NCBI RefSeq assembly: GCF_001039275.2
Contig: NZ_CP030117.1
Location: 552,001 to 616,000, forward strand
Length of the DNA: 64,000 bases
Direction of reading: 5' to 3'
Origin: Brevibacillus brevis
GTDB taxonomy: Bacteria; Bacillota; Bacilli; Brevibacillales; Brevibacillaceae
Position numbers and translations under genes: made by a program. Below are positions 26,026-35,268 of the stretch, piece after piece. Every line of letters starts with the position of its first letter. The first letter of the stretch is position 1. A model generated the notes under the pieces. It worked only from the letters and a program-made list of their open reading frames with translations, was not told the origin of the DNA and searched no databases.

Positions 26026-27588
26026 ATGTTTTCGACCAAAGTGAGCAAAGCGATGCTCAGTGCTGTTCTGGGGACAGTTTTATTGGTAACAGGCTGTGGA
26101 GGAGGAAATAGTGCGACTACAGATAACGGCAAAGCCGCAACAACAGCACCAGCCTCCGGCAAAAAAGTACTGAATATTGGGTTAAAGGCAGACCCGCCAT
26201 CAATGGACCCAAACACTTCGACTTCGCTGTACGACCGTCAAGTATACGTGAGCCTCTATGACAAGCTGTTTGATATCGACTCAGAAGGAAAAATAGTGCC
26301 AATGCTGGCGGAATCGCATGAAGTAACGCCAGACGGCAAGACCTATACATTGAAGCTAAAGCAAGGCGTGAAATTCCACGATGGCACCGAGTTTGACGCT
26401 GAGGCCGTGAAATTCAACTTCGAGCGCAACATGAACGATGAGAAGTCTCGCCGGAAAGGCGAATTGAAATTCGTAGATTCGGTTGCCGTAGTGGACAAGC
26501 ATACCGTAAAAATCCAGATGAAAGAGCCTTTCGCTCCATTCTTGTCCGTATTGACTGACCGTTCGGGCATTATGGTATCGCCAAAAGCAGTGAAGGAACA
26601 TGGCGATCAATACCTCAATCATCCGGTTGGTACAGGCCCATACGTATTTGTAGAGCAAGTAAAAGGCGACCACGTGACGCTGAAGAAAAATGAAAACTAC
26701 TGGAATGGTCAAGTGAAGATCGATGAAGTGAACTACAAAGTATTCACGAATGGAACAGCGAAAGTACAAAATCTGCGCTCCGGCATGCTGGATATCATCG
26801 ATGATACCCCTGTAAAAGAAATCCCTGCCATCAAGGGCGATGCGAACCTGCAATTGGTTGCGGAATCCGGCATGGGTTACCAAGGTCTTTACTTGAACAA
26901 CTCTCGCCCGCCGTTTGACAACAAGTATCTCCGTCAGGCTGTGGATCGTGCTATTGACCGTGAAGCCCTGGTAAAAGTACTGTTTAACGGCTATGCGGCA
27001 CCAGCTCGCACAGCATTTACAAAAGGCAGTCTGGCTTTCAATGAAGCACTGAACACACCGAAGCCGCCGGATGCAGCGGAAATCAAGGATTTGCTCGCGA
27101 AGGGCGGTCAACCAAACGGATTTAACTTCAAGCTGTACATCTCTACTTCTCCGGAGAATGAGCAACTGGGTGCGGTATTGCAAAACATGCTGAAACAACA
27201 CAACATCAACGTGACATTGGAAAAATTGGAATATGGACAATTGATCGAAACAGGCGATAAAGGCGAATTTGAAGCGATGCAATTGGGTTGGTCTGGACGT
27301 CAGGACCCTGACCAAAACTTCCATGACTTCGTCGTAACGGATACATCAAACAACGATGGCCGCATTTCCATTCCGAAGCTGGATGAACTGGTCATCAAAG
27401 CACGTGGTGAGCTGGACGAAACAAAACGTAAGGCGCTGTATGACGAAGCTGCCACATTGCTGCAAGAAGAAGCGGGCTATGCCTACATGTACCACCAATA
27501 TGTACTGATTGGCATGAACAAGAAAGTAACCGGCTTTACGTATGTCCCAGACGGTTTGATCCGTACAGCCAATTTGGACAAGCAATAG
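26026..27588 (+). CDS. Peptide-type ABC importer, solute-binding lipoprotein
   Basis: A 520-residue family 5 substrate-binding lipoprotein. The signal peptide ends with lipobox LVTGC (lipidated Cys), followed by a low-complexity linker and the binding fold beginning KKVLNIGLKADPPSMDPNTS. It captures di- or oligopeptides, or glutathione-like compounds, outside the membrane and delivers them to the two permeases encoded next. Linkage to a gamma-glutamyltransferase gene suggests gamma-glutamyl peptides, which is an inference. AAAGGGG precedes ATG 26026. Confidence 0.93.
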   Translation: MFSTKVSKAMLSAVLGTVLLVTGCGGGNSATTDNGKAATTAPASGKKVLNIGLKADPPSMDPNTSTSLYDRQVYVSLYDKLFDIDSEGKIVPMLAESHEVTPDGKTYTLKLKQGVKFHDGTEFDAEAVKFNFERNMNDEKSRRKGELKFVDSVAVVDKHTVKIQMKEPFAPFLSVLTDRSGIMVSPKAVKEHGDQYLNHPVGTGPYVFVEQVKGDHVTLKKNENYWNGQVKIDEVNYKVFTNGTAKVQNLRSGMLDIIDDTPVKEIPAIKGDANLQLVAESGMGYQGLYLNNSRPPFDNKYLRQAVDRAIDREALVKVLFNGYAAPARTAFTKGSLAFNEALNTPKPPDAAEIKDLLAKGGQPNGFNFKLYISTSPENEQLGAVLQNMLKQHNINVTLEKLEYGQLIETGDKGEFEAMQLGWSGRQDPDQNFHDFVVTDTSNNDGRISIPKLDELVIKARGELDETKRKALYDEAATLLQEEAGYAYMYHQYVLIGMNKKVTGFTYVPDGLIRTANLDKQ

Positions 27589-27629
27589 GTAACGCAACAC
27601 TATAACAGCAAGAGCAAGGAGGAATTGTC

Positions 27630-28586
27630 ATGATGTTCATAGTCAGGCGTCTATTGCTGACAATCCCGATTCTCCTGCTGGTGTCGATTATGACATTCTC
27701 TTTGATTCATATGATCCCGGGCGATCCTGCCCGGGTCATTTTAGGAGAGGAAGCGACACCGGAAGCCTATAGGGCACTGCGAACCGAGCTGGGATTGGAT
27801 CAGCCGATCGTGGTGCAGTATTTTTCCTGGTTAGGAAAAGTGGTAACGGGTGATTTGGGAATATCGATTACGGACCGTGTACCGGTCGCAGACTTAATAA
27901 TGCAAAGACTCCCGGCTACCGTGGAATTGACGATCGGAACATTCCTGGTAGCGATTCTGATTGCGTTTCCTGCGGGAATTCTCGCAGCAGTGCGACGTGG
28001 GACCTGGATTGACTATACAAGTACTTTTACTGCGCTAGGCGGTATGAGTATCCCCAGCTTCTGGCTGGCGATGATGATGATTATTTTCTTTGCCGTGGAA
28101 AACCAGTGGCTGCCTTCATCTGGTTATGTACCGTTTTCCGAGAATCCTACACAAAACCTGATGGCCATGATTCTGCCCTGTTTGGCAACGGGCTTGCGGG
28201 AATCTGCCGTATTGATGCGAATGCTGCGTTCTTCTTTGCTCGATGTCGTGAGCATGGACTTTATTCGGACAGCGAAAGCGAAGGGATTGAATGAGGCTCG
28301 CACGATTTTGGGGCATGCGCTGAGAAATGCGATGGTTCCAGTGGTAACGACCTCGGGTTTGATGATCGCAGGCTTGTTGGGTGGTCTGGTGATTACCGAG
28401 TCGATTTTTTCGATTCCTGGCTTTGGCCGTCTGATTGTGGAATCTGTCTTCAAACGTGACTACGTAACGGTTCAAGGAGCCATTCTTGTTTCTGCGGTTC
28501 TCGTTGTCTTGGTAAACCTGATTGTCGACATTTTGTACGCTGTCATTGATCCGCGCATCAAGGCTGGGAAAGGAGCAGGTGAGTGA
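27630..28586 (+). CDS. Peptide-type ABC importer, permease (DppB/GsiC-like)
   Basis: A 318-residue inner-membrane permease with six helices, opening with FIVRRLLLTIPILLLVSIMTFSL and carrying the EAA-type loop DFIRTAKAKGLNEARTILGHALRNAMVPV that docks on the ATPases. It starts six bases after AAGGAGG (a second ATG follows at once). Its stop overlaps the next start. Confidence 0.94.
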   Translation: MMFIVRRLLLTIPILLLVSIMTFSLIHMIPGDPARVILGEEATPEAYRALRTELGLDQPIVVQYFSWLGKVVTGDLGISITDRVPVADLIMQRLPATVELTIGTFLVAILIAFPAGILAAVRRGTWIDYTSTFTALGGMSIPSFWLAMMMIIFFAVENQWLPSSGYVPFSENPTQNLMAMILPCLATGLRESAVLMRMLRSSLLDVVSMDFIRTAKAKGLNEARTILGHALRNAMVPVVTTSGLMIAGLLGGLVITESIFSIPGFGRLIVESVFKRDYVTVQGAILVSAVLVVLVNLIVDILYAVIDPRIKAGKGAGE

Positions 28587-29416
28587 TGAAAACCGTGGGC
28601 AAATTTCTCCGGAATGGTTTGGGCGTCATCGGAGCGGTGATTATCCTCGGATTGATCGTGGTGGCGATTTTCGCGCCGCTGATCGCACCCTTCGACCCCA
28701 ATGCACAAGACTATAACAAAATTTTGATATCGCCAGATGGTGAGCATTTGTTTGGGACCGATGATCTCGGTCGGGATATTTTCTCCCGTGTTGTTTACGG
28801 GGCGCGCATCTCCATTCAGGCAGCGCTGATCTCTGTTGGTATTGCGATGCTGATTGGGGTGCCGATTGGACTCTTGTCAGGTTACTACCGCGGCTTTTGG
28901 GATGAGTGGATCGTCATGCGAAGCGTCGATGCGATGCAGGCCTTTCCGTTTTTGATTCTGGCTCTGGCGATTTCGGCGGTGCTTGGTTCAGGCTTCGGGA
29001 ATGCCATGCTGGCGATTGGGATTGGTTTTGCCCCTGCTTTTATACGGATTACACGCGGTCAGGTTCTTTCCCTTCGAAATATGGAGTATATTCAAGCAGC
29101 ACGTTCGGTTGGGGTAAAGGATGCACGCATTATTTTCCGCCACATTTTGCCGAACGCCATGAACCCGATTGTGATTCAAGCGACGTTGGCAATGGCATCC
29201 GGGATTATCGCAGAAGCATCCTTGTCCTATCTCGGATTGGGTGTACAGCCGCCGACTCCCTCCTGGGGCAGCATGCTAAACCAAGCACAAACGCTTATGT
29301 CCGTCGCCCCCTATGCGACGTTTTATCCGGGGATTGCCATCTTCTTAGTTGTGCTGGGCTTCAACTTGTTGGGGGATGGTCTACAGCAAGTTCTGGACCC
29401 ACGCGCACGTAAATAA
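28586..29416 (+). CDS. Peptide-type ABC importer, permease (DppC/GsiD-like)
   Basis: A 276-residue permease with the typical N-terminal helix, the periplasmic-side motif GTDDLGRDIFSRVVYGARIS and the docking loop YIQAARSVGVKDARIIFRHILPNAMNP. ATG 28586 overlaps the previous stop by one base; GTG 28583 is an alternative start. Works as a heterodimer with the preceding permease. Confidence 0.94.
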   Translation: MKTVGKFLRNGLGVIGAVIILGLIVVAIFAPLIAPFDPNAQDYNKILISPDGEHLFGTDDLGRDIFSRVVYGARISIQAALISVGIAMLIGVPIGLLSGYYRGFWDEWIVMRSVDAMQAFPFLILALAISAVLGSGFGNAMLAIGIGFAPAFIRITRGQVLSLRNMEYIQAARSVGVKDARIIFRHILPNAMNPIVIQATLAMASGIIAEASLSYLGLGVQPPTPSWGSMLNQAQTLMSVAPYATFYPGIAIFLVVLGFNLLGDGLQQVLDPRARK

Positions 29417-29451
29417 TGAATGCCCTACACGGGAGAAAAGGAGTGGAGCAG

Positions 29452-30426
29452 ATGACGACCATCTTGGAAGTGGAGCAACTGAGAACCCGTTTTCGCACGG
29501 ACAGCGGTGTCGTCAGTGTCGTGGACGGCGTCGACTTCTTTATCCGTGCTGGTGAAACGCTTGGCGTCGTGGGCGAATCGGGCTGTGGGAAGAGTGTAAC
29601 CAGCCTGTCGATCATGCGCTTGCTGCCGCCCAACGGAAGCACGGAAGGATCGATTCGCTTCAATGGGAAGAACGTGCTTGCGCTGTCGGAAAAAGAGATG
29701 CAAGGTGTACGCGGTAATGAAATCGCGATGATTTTTCAAGAGCCAATGACATCCCTCAATCCGCTGCATACCGTAGGCAAACAGATTGAGGAAGCAGTCA
29801 TGCTACATCGCAAGGTAACGAAGGCAGAGGCAAAGGACCGGGCGATTGCGATGCTAAAAGCAGTCGGAATGCCTCGTGCCGAAGAGATTTACGGAGAATT
29901 TCCGCATCAGCTCTCAGGAGGGATGCGCCAGCGTGTAATGATTGCGATGGCGATGTCCTGCGATCCGAAGCTGATTATTGCAGACGAGCCGACAACGGCA
30001 CTGGATGTGACGATTCAGGCGCAAATTCTTGATTTGATGCGCGATTTAAAAGAGAAGACCGGAACCTCCATCATGCTGATTACACATGATTTGGGTGTGG
30101 TAGCCGAGATGTGCGACCGTGTTATCGTCATGTATGCCGGACAAGTCGTTGAGGAGACTGATGTCGATACGCTGTTTGACAATCCAAAGCATCCGTATAC
30201 GATCGGGCTGATGAACTCGATTCCTGAGCTGGACGAAGAGCGCGAATATCTGGAAACCATTCCGGGAGCAGTTCCTTTGCCTTATCAAATGCCAGTGGGC
30301 TGTCGTTTTGCCCCGCGCTGTTCGCAAGCCATTGCGATTTGTCACGAAAAGCCCCCAGAACTCTTGCAACTGGACAATCAAAAATGTCGCTGCTGGCTGT
30401 ATACGAAGGAGGGAGAACAGGCATGA
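29452..30426 (+). CDS. Peptide-type ABC importer, ATPase (DppD-like)
   Basis: A 324-residue ABC ATPase. Walker A is GESGCGKS, the signature is LSGGMRQR, Walker B is [12 protein letters not shown]. The C-terminal oligopeptide/dipeptide extension has the Cys-rich [15 protein letters not shown] stretch that may hold an iron-sulfur cluster in relatives. The ATG at 29452 has AAAGGAG eight bases upstream; an earlier ATG at 29416 overlaps the previous stop but lacks a site. Confidence 0.94.
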   Translation: MTTILEVEQLRTRFRTDSGVVSVVDGVDFFIRAGETLGVVGESGCGKSVTSLSIMRLLPPNGSTEGSIRFNGKNVLALSEKEMQGVRGNEIAMIFQEPMTSLNPLHTVGKQIEEAVMLHRKVTKAEAKDRAIAMLKAVGMPRAEEIYGEFPHQLSGGMRQRVMIAMAMSCDPKLIIADEPTTALDVTIQAQILDLMRDLKEKTGTSIMLITHDLGVVAEMCDRVIVMYAGQVVEETDVDTLFDNPKHPYTIGLMNSIPELDEEREYLETIPGAVPLPYQMPVGCRFAPRCSQAIAICHEKPPELLQLDNQKCRCWLYTKEGEQA

Positions 30427-31409
30427 CGACACCTCTCTTAGAAGTAAAAGGGCTGCAACAGCATTTTCCCATCAAGGGTGGCTTTTTGAAGCGGACGACG
30501 GGACATGTCAAAGCAGTCGATGGTATTGATTTGACAGTGTATCCCGGTGAAACACTTGGCATTGTAGGGGAATCGGGCTGCGGCAAGTCTACGACGGGCC
30601 GAACGATTCTACGCCTTTTGGAGCCGACAGCAGGAGAAGTCTGGTTTGATGGCAAAGATTTAGCGAAGCTTCCCAAAGAAGAAATGCGCATCATGCGCCG
30701 AAACCTGCAAATGATTTTTCAGGACCCATACGCTTCACTGAATCCACGGATGACGATCAAGCAGATTTTGATGGAGTCGCTGATGGTACACAACATCGGG
30801 ACAAAGGTAGAGCGGGAAAAAGTCATCGAAGAGATTATTCAGGTCGTTGGCTTGCGAAAAGAACATCTGAACCGCCATCCACACGATTTTTCCGGCGGAC
30901 AGAGGCAGCGGATCGGAATCGCCCGCGCACTGGTCGTAAAACCAAAGCTGATCATTGCCGATGAGCCCGTATCTGCATTGGACGTATCGATTCAATCACA
31001 GGTACTCAATTTGTTGAAGGATTTGAAAAAAGAATTCAATCTCACCCTGATGTTCATTTCGCATGATTTGTCGGTCGTGAAGCACTTGTGCGACCGGATC
31101 GCGGTGATGTATTTGGGACGGATTGTAGAAATTGCTGACAAGCGGACGCTATTTGAGAACCCGAGTCATCCGTATACACGGGCGCTGCTCTCGGCTGTTC
31201 CAGTAGCGAAACCACGGCAAAAGCGCGAACGGATCTTGTTGACAGGCGATTTGCCGAGTCCCGCAAATCCACCGAGCGGCTGCACGTTTCACCCACGTTG
31301 TCCGTATGCGACCGAGATTTGCAAGACACAGGTGCCCAGTCTGTCAGACATCGGCGACGGCCAATTGGTATCCTGTCATTTGGTACAATCGGGCGAACTT
31401 TTCCGCTAG
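30423..31409 (+). CDS. Peptide-type ABC importer, ATPase (DppF-like)
   Basis: A 328-residue ABC ATPase pairing with the preceding one. Walker A is GESGCGKST, the signature FSGGQRQRIGIARAL, Walker B LIIADEPVSALDVS, and the Cys-containing tail GCTFHPRCPYATEIC is present. ATG 30423 overlaps the previous gene by four bases, with GGAGGG upstream. Completes the five-gene importer. Confidence 0.94.
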   Translation: MTTPLLEVKGLQQHFPIKGGFLKRTTGHVKAVDGIDLTVYPGETLGIVGESGCGKSTTGRTILRLLEPTAGEVWFDGKDLAKLPKEEMRIMRRNLQMIFQDPYASLNPRMTIKQILMESLMVHNIGTKVEREKVIEEIIQVVGLRKEHLNRHPHDFSGGQRQRIGIARALVVKPKLIIADEPVSALDVSIQSQVLNLLKDLKKEFNLTLMFISHDLSVVKHLCDRIAVMYLGRIVEIADKRTLFENPSHPYTRALLSAVPVAKPRQKRERILLTGDLPSPANPPSGCTFHPRCPYATEICKTQVPSLSDIGDGQLVSCHLVQSGELFR

Positions 31410-31429
31410 GCAAGGACGGAGGTACAGCT

Positions 31430-32011
31430 ATGATTTACTGGCAATTATTTCTCGCCTTTTTCCGCATCGGAATCTTCGGGTTTGGGGGAGGACCTACGAT
31501 GGTTCCTCTCTTTTACACCGAATGCGTGAAAAAGTACAAATGGGTGACAGATGAGGACTTTTCCGACAATCTGGCGCTAGGCAACGCTCTTCCAGGGCCC
31601 ATTGCGACCAAGCTGGCCGCCTTTATCGGCTATCGGGTAAAAGGCTGGAAGGGTGCATTGGTGGCAAACATCGCAGTAGTGATGCCAATCGTGCTTGTGA
31701 TGATCGGTTTGCTGCAAGTCATTTATCAATGGAAGGATGCGCCGGGTGTATACGGCATGATCCAGGCAATCGGTCCGGTAATCGCAGTCATGACAGGCGT
31801 CCTTACGTGGGAATTCCTTTCAAAGGGCTGGAAGGGAGCGTCCAGCAAAGCAGGTGTGAGCCTTTCCCTCGCCCTCTCACTCGTAGCGTTGCTCTTCCTT
31901 GATTGGCATCCGGGCATCGTCGTAGGGATTGCGCTGGCCGTTTCATTTGCCTACTCTACTTGGTCTGTCCGCAAGCGCAAGGACAAGGACGGCAAGGAGG
32001 GAGTAGCATGA
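31430..32011 (+). CDS. Chromate transporter family, short form (first of pair)
   Basis: A 193-residue membrane protein of the CHR family in its half-length form. The family motif FGFGGGPTMVPLFY and ALPGPIATKLAAFIGY are present. Half-length CHR proteins work as pairs encoded together; B. subtilis YwrA/YwrB is such a pair. Whether it exports chromate or some other anion is not known. ATG 31430 follows CGGAGG by about seven bases; it lies 20 bp after the ATPase gene, so is probably in the same operon. Confidence 0.88.
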   Translation: MIYWQLFLAFFRIGIFGFGGGPTMVPLFYTECVKKYKWVTDEDFSDNLALGNALPGPIATKLAAFIGYRVKGWKGALVANIAVVMPIVLVMIGLLQVIYQWKDAPGVYGMIQAIGPVIAVMTGVLTWEFLSKGWKGASSKAGVSLSLALSLVALLFLDWHPGIVVGIALAVSFAYSTWSVRKRKDKDGKEGVA

Positions 32012-32538
32012 TCTATCTGCAATTATTTTGGGCCTTTTTCATCTCCAACATTTTGGGGTACGGGGGAGGACCACCGAGCATCCCTTTGATCCAAAATGAA
32101 GTGGTTGACCATTACCAGTGGATGAGTGTACAGGAATTCGGAGAAGTGCTGGCGGTAGGAAATGCACTGCCCAGCCCAATCGCGACCAAGCTTGCTGGAT
32201 ACATTGGCTATCAGGTAGCGGGCGTACCGGGTGCAGTAGTCGCATTATTTGCAACGGTTGCTCCGACAGCGATTGCGATGGTCTTATTGATGGGTTTTAT
32301 TAACTTATTCCGCAGTGCTCCACAGGTAAAAGCGATGACCCAATCGGTACGCCCAGTCGTTACTGTCTTGCTCGGAACGATGACGTATCAATTCCTGATG
32401 GGTGCAGTCGAGGGAATCGGCTGGATGCAAACAGGGATTTTGACAGTGGCATCCTACCTTCTGCTCGAAACATGGAAGATCCATCCCGCTTTTGTCATTC
32501 TGGGAGCGATGGTGTACGGGTTTGTTTTCATCGGCTAG
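32008..32538 (+). CDS. Chromate transporter family, short form (second of pair)
   Basis: A 176-residue partner of the preceding protein with the corresponding motifs LGYGGGPPSIPLI and ALPSPIATKLAGYIGY. It overlaps the first gene by four bases (ATGA), with AAGGAGG upstream. Both halves would form one anion transporter in the membrane. The hairpin element D begins 22 bp after its stop. Confidence 0.88.
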   Translation: MIYLQLFWAFFISNILGYGGGPPSIPLIQNEVVDHYQWMSVQEFGEVLAVGNALPSPIATKLAGYIGYQVAGVPGAVVALFATVAPTAIAMVLLMGFINLFRSAPQVKAMTQSVRPVVTVLLGTMTYQFLMGAVEGIGWMQTGILTVASYLLLETWKIHPAFVILGAMVYGFVFIG

Positions 32539-32559
32539 GAAAGTTTACGTAAGCTGGTA

Positions 32560-32767
32560 AGAAGAAAAAGCACAGGGCTCGTAGACCTTGACTAAGCCTA
32601 CCCAGTCGGAACTTCCAAAAGGGGACCCGCTTGTCGAACACGTCTTCCCTGAGAAACTTCCGCCCGTAGGGTGGCTTTGGCTCGACGGTCCCCTTTTGGA
32701 AGTGGAGACGGACAGTAAATCCCAGATGCTGGCGTGTCAGTGTCGAGAGAACTGTGCTTTTTCTTCT
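32560..32767 (-). ncRNA. Structured hairpin element, copy D (possible RNA)
   Basis: A 208-bp element closed by a perfect 16-bp inverted repeat (AGAAGAAAAAGCACAG at 32560-32575, complement at 32752-32767). Inside is a perfect 17-bp stem (ACTTCCAAAAGGGGACC at 32611-32627, complement at 32687-32703). Read on the minus strand, TCTGGG, CTGTCCG and CTCC (32726-32704) fall at the same distance from the outer stem as in copies A and B. The other internal-loop side (complement of 32580-32610) also aligns with copy A through TCCG, GTAGG, CAAG and TACG. It fills most of the 322-bp gap between the transporter pair and ggt. Confidence 0.6.
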
Positions 32768-32860
32768 CCTCCACTATGTTGACTCAAACCAAAAGGACCT
32801 TCAGTGCATCTCTTATGGTCTTTCTTATCGGCTAAACGAACGATTTAGGAGGCTTGAATC

Positions 32861-34471
32861 ATGGTTAATTATGACGCAATGGAATACCCATACGCATCGA
32901 AGCGCGTGACGACTTTTGCCAAGAACGGCATGGTAGCGACCTCGCAGCCACTGGCGGCACAAGCTGGTCTCGATATATTGAAAAAGGGCGGAAATGCAGT
33001 GGATGCTGCGATTGCAACGGCTGCGTGCCTGACTGTAGTAGAACCGACCTCGAACGGCATCGGGGGAGACGCGTTTGCCCTCGTGTGGATCAAAGACGAG
33101 CTGCATGGACTGAATGCAAGCGGGCCTGCACCACAAGGAATCTCCATTGAGGCATTAAAAGCAAAAGGTCTGGAAGAAATGCCGACCTACGGCTGGACAC
33201 CTGTTACTGTACCAGGAGCTCCTGCTGCCTGGGCCGCCTTGTCCGAGCGTTTTGGACGCCTTCCGCTGACAGAGGTTTTGCAGCCAGCGATTGATTATGC
33301 GGAAAATGGCTATCCGGTATCGCCAACATTGGCGCATTATTGGAACGCTGCACACAAAAAGTTTTCCCAGCAATGCAAAGGGGAAGAGTTCGCTCATTGG
33401 TTCTCCACCTTTACGCCAGATGGCAAGGTGCCAAAAGCGGGCGACATCTGGAAGTCGCCGGGTCATGCTGAGACGCTGCGTCAAATCGCGGAAACAAATG
33501 CAGAGAGCTTCTATCGTGGAGAGCTGGCAGACAAGATCGATGCGTTCTCCCGGGAGTGTGACGGCTATTTGCGCAAAGAAGACTTGGCTGCCTATGCGCC
33601 GGAATGGGTGAAGCCGATCAGTGTCAACTACCGCGGCTATGACGTGTGGGAGATCCCGCCGAATGGGCAAGGGATGATCGGTCTAATGGCGCTGAACATT
33701 TTGAAGGGCTTTGATTTTGACGCAAAAGACACGACGGAAACATATCACAAGCAAATTGAAGCGATGAAGCTGGCATTTGTCGATGGATTGAAATACATCA
33801 CAGAAGAGAGCAAAATGAAAGTCTCCAAGGAAGCATTGCTGTCTGAGGAATACGCTGCCACTCGCCGTGCACTGATTGGTCATGAAGCCTTGACGCCAGA
33901 GCCGGGTCAGCCGAAAACGAGCGGCACGGTCTATTTGGCGACTGCTGACGGTGAGGGCAACATGGTTTCCTTTATCCAAAGCAATTACATGGGTTTTGGT
34001 TCCGGGGTAGTTGTGCCGGGGACAGGGATCGCCATGCAAAACCGCGGTCATAACTTCTCGCTGGACCCTGCTCATGACAATTGCTTGGAGCCAGGCAAAA
34101 GAACGTTCCACACCATTATCCCGGGCTTCTTGACGAAGGACGGAAAAGCAGTGGGGCCATTCGGCGTCATGGGCGGCTTCATGCAGCCACAAGGACATGT
34201 GCAGGTGGTCATGAACACGATCGACTTTCACCTCAACCCACAAGCCTCACTTGATGCGCCGCGTTGGCAGTGGATGGAAGGCAAAACGGTGGAGCTGGAG
34301 CGTCATTTCCCTGAGCATTTGGCACAAGCTTTGGAGCGCAGGGGCCATACAATCAAGTGGGCACAGCTCGGCAATTATTTCGGGCGTGGACAAATCATTT
34401 GGCGTGATGAAAATGGTGTGCTGAGCGGTGGTACGGATATGCGTACGGATAGTTGTATTGCAGCTTGGTAG
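32861..34471 (+). CDS. ywrD: Gamma-glutamyltransferase family protein (YwrD-like)
   Basis: A 536-residue Ntn-hydrolase of the gamma-glutamyltranspeptidase family, which cleaves glutathione and other gamma-glutamyl compounds and self-processes at a Thr. The N-terminal GGNAVDAAIATAACLTVVEPTSNGIGGDAF is typical; the likely processing Thr is in KTSGTVYLATADGEGN. There is no signal peptide, unlike secreted Ggt, so it is likely cytosolic, as for B. subtilis YwrD. AGGAGG lies eight bases before ATG 32861. Proximity to a peptide importer suggests uptake followed by cleavage of gamma-glutamyl peptides. Confidence 0.9.
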   Translation: MVNYDAMEYPYASKRVTTFAKNGMVATSQPLAAQAGLDILKKGGNAVDAAIATAACLTVVEPTSNGIGGDAFALVWIKDELHGLNASGPAPQGISIEALKAKGLEEMPTYGWTPVTVPGAPAAWAALSERFGRLPLTEVLQPAIDYAENGYPVSPTLAHYWNAAHKKFSQQCKGEEFAHWFSTFTPDGKVPKAGDIWKSPGHAETLRQIAETNAESFYRGELADKIDAFSRECDGYLRKEDLAAYAPEWVKPISVNYRGYDVWEIPPNGQGMIGLMALNILKGFDFDAKDTTETYHKQIEAMKLAFVDGLKYITEESKMKVSKEALLSEEYAATRRALIGHEALTPEPGQPKTSGTVYLATADGEGNMVSFIQSNYMGFGSGVVVPGTGIAMQNRGHNFSLDPAHDNCLEPGKRTFHTIIPGFLTKDGKAVGPFGVMGGFMQPQGHVQVVMNTIDFHLNPQASLDAPRWQWMEGKTVELERHFPEHLAQALERRGHTIKWAQLGNYFGRGQIIWRDENGVLSGGTDMRTDSCIAAW

Positions 34472-34502
34472 GAAAAAGAGAATCGAATAGAAGAGTGAAT
34501 TC

Positions 34503-34530
34503 AGCCGAAGCAGATGCTTCGGCTTTTTTT
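34503..34530 (+). terminator. ggt terminator
   Basis: Perfect stem AGCCGAAGC/GCTTCGGCT with loop AGAT, then seven T. Confidence 0.92.
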
Positions 34531-34574
34531 GTTTGCGGTTCTTTGTGCCTGTTTTTTCTTTTGGTGATGTTCTC

Positions 34575-34607
34575 TTGTTCAGAAGTTGTCTAGATGTTCC
34601 GAGTAGA
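34575..34607 (+). promoter_or_regulatory. Conserved upstream block of the first CheY-like gene
   Basis: A 33-bp block matches 42668-42700, upstream of the paralogous regulator gene, at 27 of 33 positions without gaps (shared TTGTTCAGAA, TTGT, AGATG, AGTAGA), while the surrounding sequence differs. Conservation beyond coding sequence suggests a binding site or promoter element kept in both copies. Confidence 0.45.
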
Positions 34608-34704
34608 ATGTAGAAAATGATCAGATTATGTCGTTTTTGCGTATAGTAAACCTCTTATGGCGGTTCGAAAGTCGTGGTATAAAAGATAGGAGAAAATAAT
34701 TTGG

Positions 34705-35076
34705 ATGAATAGCATTTTAATTGTTGATGATACAGCGTTTACGAGACTCGTGCTGCGAAACATGTTTGAGAAATTAGGTATTAAGGTAGTTGCAGAAGCT
34801 GATTCAGGGGAAGAGGCTGTTAGAAATTATTGTTTGTATCGACCGTCACTTGTCATGATGGATATTACCATGCCAGGCATGAACGGTTTGGCTGCTTCCC
34901 GAAAAATCATGGAGCTGGATAAGGATGCGAAGATCATTATTTGTTCCGCAGTTGCACGACGCGACACTGTCATCAAAGCGATCCAGGCAGGTGCACGTGA
35001 TTTCATCGCAAAGCCCTTACAGTTCGAGAGGATTGAATGGGCTGTTCAACATTTGTTGGAAACAGATACTAGGTGA
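34705..35076 (+). CDS. CheY-like single-domain response regulator (yda-side copy)
   Basis: A 123-residue receiver domain with no output domain. It has the acidic pair D8-D9, phospho-acceptor D53 in MMDITMPGMNG, a Ser in IICSAV and Lys in IAKPLQ. It is a close paralogue of the protein encoded at 42851, with which it shares nearly the whole sequence except a lost C-terminal stretch. No kinase gene is nearby. AGGAG lies 12 bases before the ATG, a long spacing shared by the paralogue. It precedes the yda-like exopolysaccharide operon. Confidence 0.9.
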   Translation: MNSILIVDDTAFTRLVLRNMFEKLGIKVVAEADSGEEAVRNYCLYRPSLVMMDITMPGMNGLAASRKIMELDKDAKIIICSAVARRDTVIKAIQAGARDFIAKPLQFERIEWAVQHLLETDTR

Positions 35077-35172
35077 AACAAACTAGCAGTGATGTTAGTA
35101 TGGAATTTTGATCACAGGAAGTTATGGGTTCATTGTTGAGTGAAGGCGGAGTCCTCTCTACCTTTTTAACGG
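35073..35172 (+). pseudogene. Remnant of an NAD-dependent epimerase gene
   Basis: From the stop of the regulator on, the DNA aligns with the other copy's regulator-epimerase junction at 43241-43302 (shared GTGAAACAAA, TTAGTATG, TTTTGATCACAGG, TTATGGGTTCAT), which encodes the start of the epimerase. It then jumps to sequence like 43799-43830 (GAAGGCGG, CTCTAC, TTTTTAAC), deep inside that gene. About 500 bp are missing and no frame is open. This is a deleted duplicate, not a gene. Confidence 0.75.
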
Positions 35173-35268
35173 ATGGATTATAATAGGAAGTGCGACACCT
35201 TTCGCTGGGGTACATGGAAACTGGATGAATCGTAGCGAGATAGAAACTTATGTTAAAAAGGCGTGAGC

